This document shows positions 13,045 to 14,940 of a DNA stretch of 14,940 nt, piece after piece (positions within the stretch are counted from its first letter, which is position 1; each line of letters opens with the position of its first letter). Under the pieces are notes generated by a model. That model saw only the letters and a list, made by a program, of their open reading frames with translations, did not search any database and was not told the origin of the DNA. The position numbers were made by a program, and so were the translations under genes. This DNA is from Actinomycetes bacterium (lineage in GTDB: Bacteria; Actinomycetota; Acidimicrobiia; Acidimicrobiales; Microtrichaceae), in contig JAEXGP010000103.1 of assembly GCA_023450775.1 (NCBI GenBank), positions 1 to 14,940 on the forward strand, given 5' to 3'.

Positions 13045-13786
13045 TGGCCACGGCCTCGGCCTTGGCCCGCACCGCGGCCTCGTCCATGAGGTACCGCTCC
13101 TCGAGCGGCTTGTCCTCGGCCGGCCGGTAGTCGTCGTCGAGCTCGAACGCGAGCGGCACGCCGGTCGGGATGTTGAGGCCGGTGATCTCGTCGTCGGAGA
13201 TGTCGAGCAGGTGCTTCACCAGCGCCCGCAGCGAGTTGCCGTGCGCCGCGACGAGCACCGTGTTCCCTGCGGCCAGGTCGGGGACGATCGCGTCGTACCA
13301 GTAGGGGAGCATGCGCTCGACCACGTCCGCGAGGCACTCCGAGGCCGGCACCAGCTCGGGCGGCAGCGACGCGTACCGGGCGTCGTGGTTGGGGTCGAAC
13401 TCGTTGTCGGCGGCGATCGGCGGGGGCGGCACGTCGTAGCTCCGGCGCCACACCAGCACCTGGTCGTCGCCGTACCTCTCCGCCGTCTCCTTCTTGTTCC
13501 GACCGGTGAGGTCGCCGTAGTGGCGCTCGTTCAGACGCCAGCTGCGCCGCACCGGGATCCACAGCCGGTCCATCGCGTCGAGCGCGAGGTTGGCGGTGCG
13601 GATGGCACGGATCTGCACCGAGGTGTGCACCACGTCGGGCTCGATGCCGGCGTCGGTGAGCATCCCGCCGGCCGCCGCGGCCTCTTCGCGCCCCGCCTCG
13701 GTGAGGTCGCAGTCGTACCAGCCGGTGAAGAGGTTGAGCTTGTTCCACTCGCTCTCGCCGTGGCGGAGCAGTACGAGCTGGTGCAT
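13025..13786 (-). CDS. gpmA: 2,3-bisphosphoglycerate-dependent phosphoglycerate mutase
   Basis: 253 residues from ATG 13786, with GGGAG 6 bases upstream; longer in-frame starts (to 13870) lack family similarity. Catalytic features are all present: R8-H9-G-E-S with phospho-histidine His9, TGWYDCDLTEAG, R60 and RAIRTAN, NERHYGDLTGRNK with acid E87, and the second histidine H182 in AAHGNSLRA. It interconverts 3- and 2-phosphoglycerate in glycolysis and gluconeogenesis. Length and motifs fit dPGM proteins throughout; nothing is missing. It is convergent with the ParA-type gene and divergent from the glycosyltransferase. A hairpin at 13802-13835 sits just ahead of its ribosome site. Confidence 0.97.
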   Translation of the reverse strand: MHQLVLLRHGESEWNKLNLFTGWYDCDLTEAGREEAAAAGGMLTDAGIEPDVVHTSVQIRAIRTANLALDAMDRLWIPVRRSWRLNERHYGDLTGRNKKETAERYGDDQVLVWRRSYDVPPPPIAADNEFDPNHDARYASLPPELVPASECLADVVERMLPYWYDAIVPDLAAGNTVLVAAHGNSLRALVKHLLDISDDEITGLNIPTGVPLAFELDDDYRPAEDKPLEERYLMDEAAVRAKAEAVAKQASGG

Positions 13787-13801
13787 GTCGATCTCCCGGT
13801 T

Positions 13802-13835
13802 GCCAGCGCCCCGGACCGAGCCGCCGGGTGCTGGC
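13802..13835 (-). promoter_or_regulatory. Two-step hairpin just upstream of the gpmA ribosome-binding site
   Basis: GCCAGC (13802-13807) pairs with GCTGGC (13830-13835), and inside it CCCGG (13810-13814) pairs with CCGGG (13824-13828); a 2x1 internal loop separates the stems. It ends 4 bases before GGGAG (13793-13797 on the reverse strand). If transcribed, it would form a structured leader that could affect gpmA translation or mRNA stability. Confidence 0.4.
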
Positions 13836-13929
13836 GCCGATGGTGGCGCAGCGCTCGCAGCCGTCGCCAACGCGGCGAGTGCGGACGGCTGGCGCCGACG
13901 CCGCCGGAGGGGCCCACCAGGGCCGTCGG

Positions 13930-13935
13930 TACACT
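13930..13935 (+). promoter_or_regulatory. Predicted -10 box TACACT ahead of the glycosyltransferase
   Basis: TACACT fits TANNNT and is followed by 7 bases and then GTG 13943, the spacing seen at other predicted leaderless starts in this window. Transcription would therefore begin at or near that GTG. Confidence 0.5.
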
Positions 13936-13942
13936 CCGCTCC

Positions 13943-13966
13943 GTGACGGCTGGGCGGACCCGATGA
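13943..13966 (+). CDS. Possible seven-codon upstream ORF overlapping the glycosyltransferase start
   Basis: GTG 13943 opens a short frame, MTAGRTR, whose TGA (13964-13966) overlaps the downstream ATG (13963-13965) as ATGA. The -10 box 7 bases ahead makes this GTG the likely first codon of the mRNA. Ribosomes loading here could re-initiate on the glycosyltransferase. The overlap is visible; translation is inference. Confidence 0.38.
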   Translation: MTAGRTR

Positions 13967-14940
13967 GCGGGTCGGACGCAGATCCCGCAGGGTCGGCGAC
14001 GACGGAGCGCACCACGACGGTGTCGGTCGTCGTCCCGTGCTTCAACTCGCTCCCGTACCTGCCCGAGACGGTGGCGTCGATCCTGGCGCAGGACCACCGG
14101 GACCTCGAGGTGGTGCTCGTCGACGACGGCGGCACCGACGACCTCGCCGGTTGGGTCGCGCAGCAGACCGACCCGCGAGTCCGCCTGGTGCGCCAGGACA
14201 ACGCCGGCCCGTCGGCGGCGCGCAACACCGGCATCGCCGAGTCGACCGGTCAGCTCGTGGCCTTCCTCGACTCCGACGACACGTGGGAGCCGCAGCTGCT
14301 GTCGCGCCTGGTCGCCTGCTTCGACGACGAGCGGGTCGGCCTGGCGTACTGCGGCTGGGACGTGATCGACGCGCAGGGCCGTCCCAACGGTCGGGCGACG
14401 GTGTCGTCCTGGGAGGGCGACGTCTGGGAGCGGTTCGTCACGCGCAACCCGGTCGCGTGCTCCGGGGCGGTCGTGCGCCGATCGGTGTTCGACGACGTCG
14501 GCGGCTTCGCGGTCAACCGCGACCGGTTCCCGATCGACGTCGAGGACTGGGAGATGTGGGTGCGGATCGCGGGCGCCTACCGGGTGGCGGTCGTGTCCGA
14601 GGTGCTCGCCCACCACCGGCGTCACGACTCGAACTCGTCGTCCAACCCCGAGTCGTTGCACGCCGCCTACGACCACTTCCTCGACACCGTGTTCGAGGGC
14701 CAGCCCGCGGAGCGCCTGGCACTGCGACCGCAGGCCACGGCCCGGGCGGAGATCGTGCTCGGCTGGCACAGCCTGGCGGACCTGCGCGACGCGCCGCGGG
14801 CGCTCGCGTACCGGCGCTCGGCCGCCCGTCACGCCCCCGAGGTGCGCCGGTCCGGCGACTACTGGCGCCTCGGCGCCGCCGCCTGGTCGCTCCGGGCCAC
14901 CGGCGACCGGGGGTTCCGCGCCGTGCGGTCCGCCAACGAG
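13963..14940 (+). CDS. Family 2 glycosyltransferase, 3' truncated by the window edge
   Basis: 326 codons are visible with no stop before the right edge. ATG 13963 is the first start ahead of the conserved strand VSVVVPCFN. GT-A fold landmarks are nucleotide-binding D54-D55-GGTDD, DNAGPSAARNTGI, the metal-binding DSDD (D103, D105, D106), an acceptor-side VEDWEMWVRIA with E194/D195, and HRRHDSNSS. The enzyme should transfer a sugar from a nucleotide-sugar donor to a glycan or lipid acceptor at the cytoplasmic side; donor and acceptor cannot be read. No membrane segment is seen in the visible part. It is divergent from gpmA and is entered through a short upstream ORF. It may begin a cell-surface polysaccharide cluster to the right (inference). 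Confidence 0.9.
   Translation, partial: MSGSDADPAGSATTERTTTVSVVVPCFNSLPYLPETVASILAQDHRDLEVVLVDDGGTDDLAGWVAQQTDPRVRLVRQDNAGPSAARNTGIAESTGQLVAFLDSDDTWEPQLLSRLVACFDDERVGLAYCGWDVIDAQGRPNGRATVSSWEGDVWERFVTRNPVACSGAVVRRSVFDDVGGFAVNRDRFPIDVEDWEMWVRIAGAYRVAVVSEVLAHHRRHDSNSSSNPESLHAAYDHFLDTVFEGQPAERLALRPQATARAEIVLGWHSLADLRDAPRALAYRRSAARHAPEVRRSGDYWRLGAAAWSLRATGDRGFRAVRSANE

Overview
The window is uniformly GC-rich, with dense short-spaced genes, frequent GTG starts and TANNNT boxes just ahead of several start codons. Together with the dCTP deaminase type, an EtfD-like Fe-S membrane oxidoreductase and a DUF559/AbiEi-type protein, this points to a high-GC actinobacterium. The class Acidimicrobiia (Iamia/Ilumatobacter-like) is my best guess, but that is inference. 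Most of the window looks like ordinary chromosome. The exception is about 7.3-8.7 kb, where a stand-alone endonuclease-like gene sits between two arrays of a structured 60-bp repeat.

Layout. 1-598: 3' part of a double-hotdog thioesterase (+), convergent with 603-1796, an AlkZ/YcaQ-type winged-helix protein (-). 1960-2865: metallo-beta-lactamase-fold hydrolase (+) with two direct repeats in its promoter. 2897-4690 and 4753-5697: a secreted lipase-like lipoprotein and a PIG3-like quinone oxidoreductase, same strand (-). 5751-6413: PnuC transporter (+). 6488-6561: tRNA-Gly(CCC) (-). 6705-7271: dCTP deaminase (+). 7311-7417: two copies of the repeat; 7443-7482: a perfect 24-bp palindrome inside a longer inverted repeat; 7504-8460: AbiEi-N/DUF559 protein (+); 8469-8695: four more copies of the repeat. 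8734-11904 (-): a cyclic-nucleotide-binding protein, an EtfD-like oxidoreductase and a degenerate receiver domain, read in that order. 12115-12918: orphan ParA-type ATPase (+), convergent with 13025-13786 gpmA (-) across a bidirectional terminator. 13963-14940: family 2 glycosyltransferase (+), cut by the window edge and preceded by a seven-codon upstream ORF.

Metabolic themes are fatty-acid use (thioesterase, lipase, EtfD-like electron transfer to quinone), NAD precursor uptake (PnuC), pyrimidine nucleotide supply (Dcd) and glycolysis (GpmA). The most unusual part is the repeat-flanked nuclease locus. All six repeat copies have the same 47-bp core length and 60-bp period, lie in the same orientation as the gene, and fold into a two-part hairpin whose G-U pairs favour the gene's sense strand.
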